Source: Chlorobiaceae bacterium (GTDB taxonomy: Bacteria; Bacteroidota; Chlorobiia; Chlorobiales; Chlorobiaceae). From it: a DNA stretch of 64,000 nt. A program made the position numbers and the translations under genes. Positions 63,680-64,000 of the stretch are shown in pieces (the stretch's first letter is position 1; the number at the start of each line of letters is the position of its first letter). The stretch lies in NCBI GenBank assembly GCA_012972825.1, contig JABDHL010000047.1:1-64000 (forward strand). The letters are read 5' to 3'. The notes below the pieces were generated by a model. That model saw nothing but the letters and a program-made list of their open reading frames with translations, was not told the origin of the DNA and did not search any database.

Positions 63680-64000
63680 ATGACAAACTTGATGACCGCC
63701 TATCAGGGAGAACCCGGAGCCTACAGCGAGATTGCCGCGCTCAGGATCGGAGAACCAAAACCGTTCGAATCGTTTGAGGAAGCTTTTGCTGCCGTTGAAA
63801 ACCATAAGGTTGAGTATGCAGTCATCCCTATTGAGAATTCACTGGGAGGAAGCATTCATCAGAACTATGACCTTTTACTGCAGCACCCTGTCACTATCGT
63901 TGCCGAAACCTTTGTAAAAGTTGAACACTGTCTGCTCGGCATCCACAATGCAACAATAGAACAAGCCCGGAAGGTGCTTTCTCATCCGCAGGCGCTTGCA
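63680..64000 (+). CDS. pheA: Prephenate dehydratase, N-terminal part (runs off right edge)
   Basis: 107 codons to the window edge, no stop. YQGEPGAYSEIAAL and the motif YAVIPIENSLGGSIHQNYDLL are the prephenate dehydratase signature, followed by HCLLGIHN. It converts prephenate to phenylpyruvate for phenylalanine synthesis. The C-terminal ACT domain is outside the window. Divergent from yebC. Confidence 0.93.
   Translation, partial: MTNLMTAYQGEPGAYSEIAALRIGEPKPFESFEEAFAAVENHKVEYAVIPIENSLGGSIHQNYDLLLQHPVTIVAETFVKVEHCLLGIHNATIEQARKVLSHPQALA

Noticed and set aside
1-64000. CRISPR array or tRNA/rRNA genes
   Set aside because: No regularly spaced direct repeats of CRISPR size and no cloverleaf with a T-loop consensus were recognised by eye; a dedicated scan would be needed to exclude a tRNA completely.

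Overview
The window looks like chromosomal DNA of a green sulfur bacterium (Chlorobiaceae). The strongest evidence is a reaction-centre cytochrome c-551 (PscC, 28768-29409: three membrane helices, then one CxxCH haem site). It is backed by a (bacterio)chlorophyll synthase of the UbiA family (BchG, 3251-4243), a single-chain pyruvate:ferredoxin oxidoreductase (14867-18424), PEP carboxylase, acetyl-CoA synthetase and the LpxC/FabZ fusion typical of the Bacteroidetes/Chlorobi group. The species cannot be named from the sequence alone. No rRNA, tRNA or CRISPR array was recognised.

Layout. (1) 1-615: the 5' part of a tyrosine integrase running off the left edge, next to a cutA whose C-terminus is cut short; probably the edge of an integrated element. 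(2) 615-14600: core genes: pepP-like peptidase, trpD, bchG, rpmB, rnhA, a membrane-anchored unknown, tilS, psd, recN, a TfoX-domain protein, a vapBC toxin-antitoxin pair, dapA, gcvPA/gcvH and an rRNA/tRNA methyltransferase. (3) 14867-32423: carbon metabolism and photosynthesis (PFOR, PEP carboxylase, pscC, queF) mixed with a leftward group: TPR lipoprotein, ruvB, an oligopeptide ABC permease with its binding protein, hprK, hpf, xer recombinase, an unknown protein and a methyltransferase. (4) 32424-34364: an AT-rich accessory patch with a small secreted protein, a decayed gene, an H-NS-like protein and several strong inverted repeats. (5) 34365-53385: core genes again: comM/yifB, a porin with a stop codon inside its signal peptide, sppA, an oppF-type ATPase, rsmI, panC, pnp, leuS, acs, tspO, an inositol-phosphatase family gene, lpxC/fabZ and pgsA, with a short insertion-sequence-like remnant at 49109-49320. 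(6) 53458-62011: an integrated element of about 8.5 kb. (7) 62244-64000: ruvC, yebC and the start of pheA.

The element in region 6 is the most unusual part. It has a tyrosine integrase, an AlpA/excisionase-like HTH protein, a VirE-N/PriCT-2 type primase, a P4/D5-type helicase and a string of small overlapping genes. I see no capsid, portal, terminase, tail or lysis gene, so it resembles a phage satellite or integrative plasmid. Near-identical 24-bp repeats (22/24) lie at 53458 and 61988 and may mark its ends. At the end away from the integrase sit two convergent genes of unknown function: a membrane-anchored cytoplasmic protein and an exported PDZ-domain protein. These are the best candidates for an undescribed cargo function.

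Working together: PFOR, PEP carboxylase and acetyl-CoA synthetase feed carbon from acetyl-CoA, as expected for reverse-TCA autotrophy. BchG and PscC belong to the photosynthetic apparatus. LpxC/FabZ, Psd and PgsA build the envelope. RecN, RuvB, RuvC and the Xer protein handle DNA repair and chromosome segregation.
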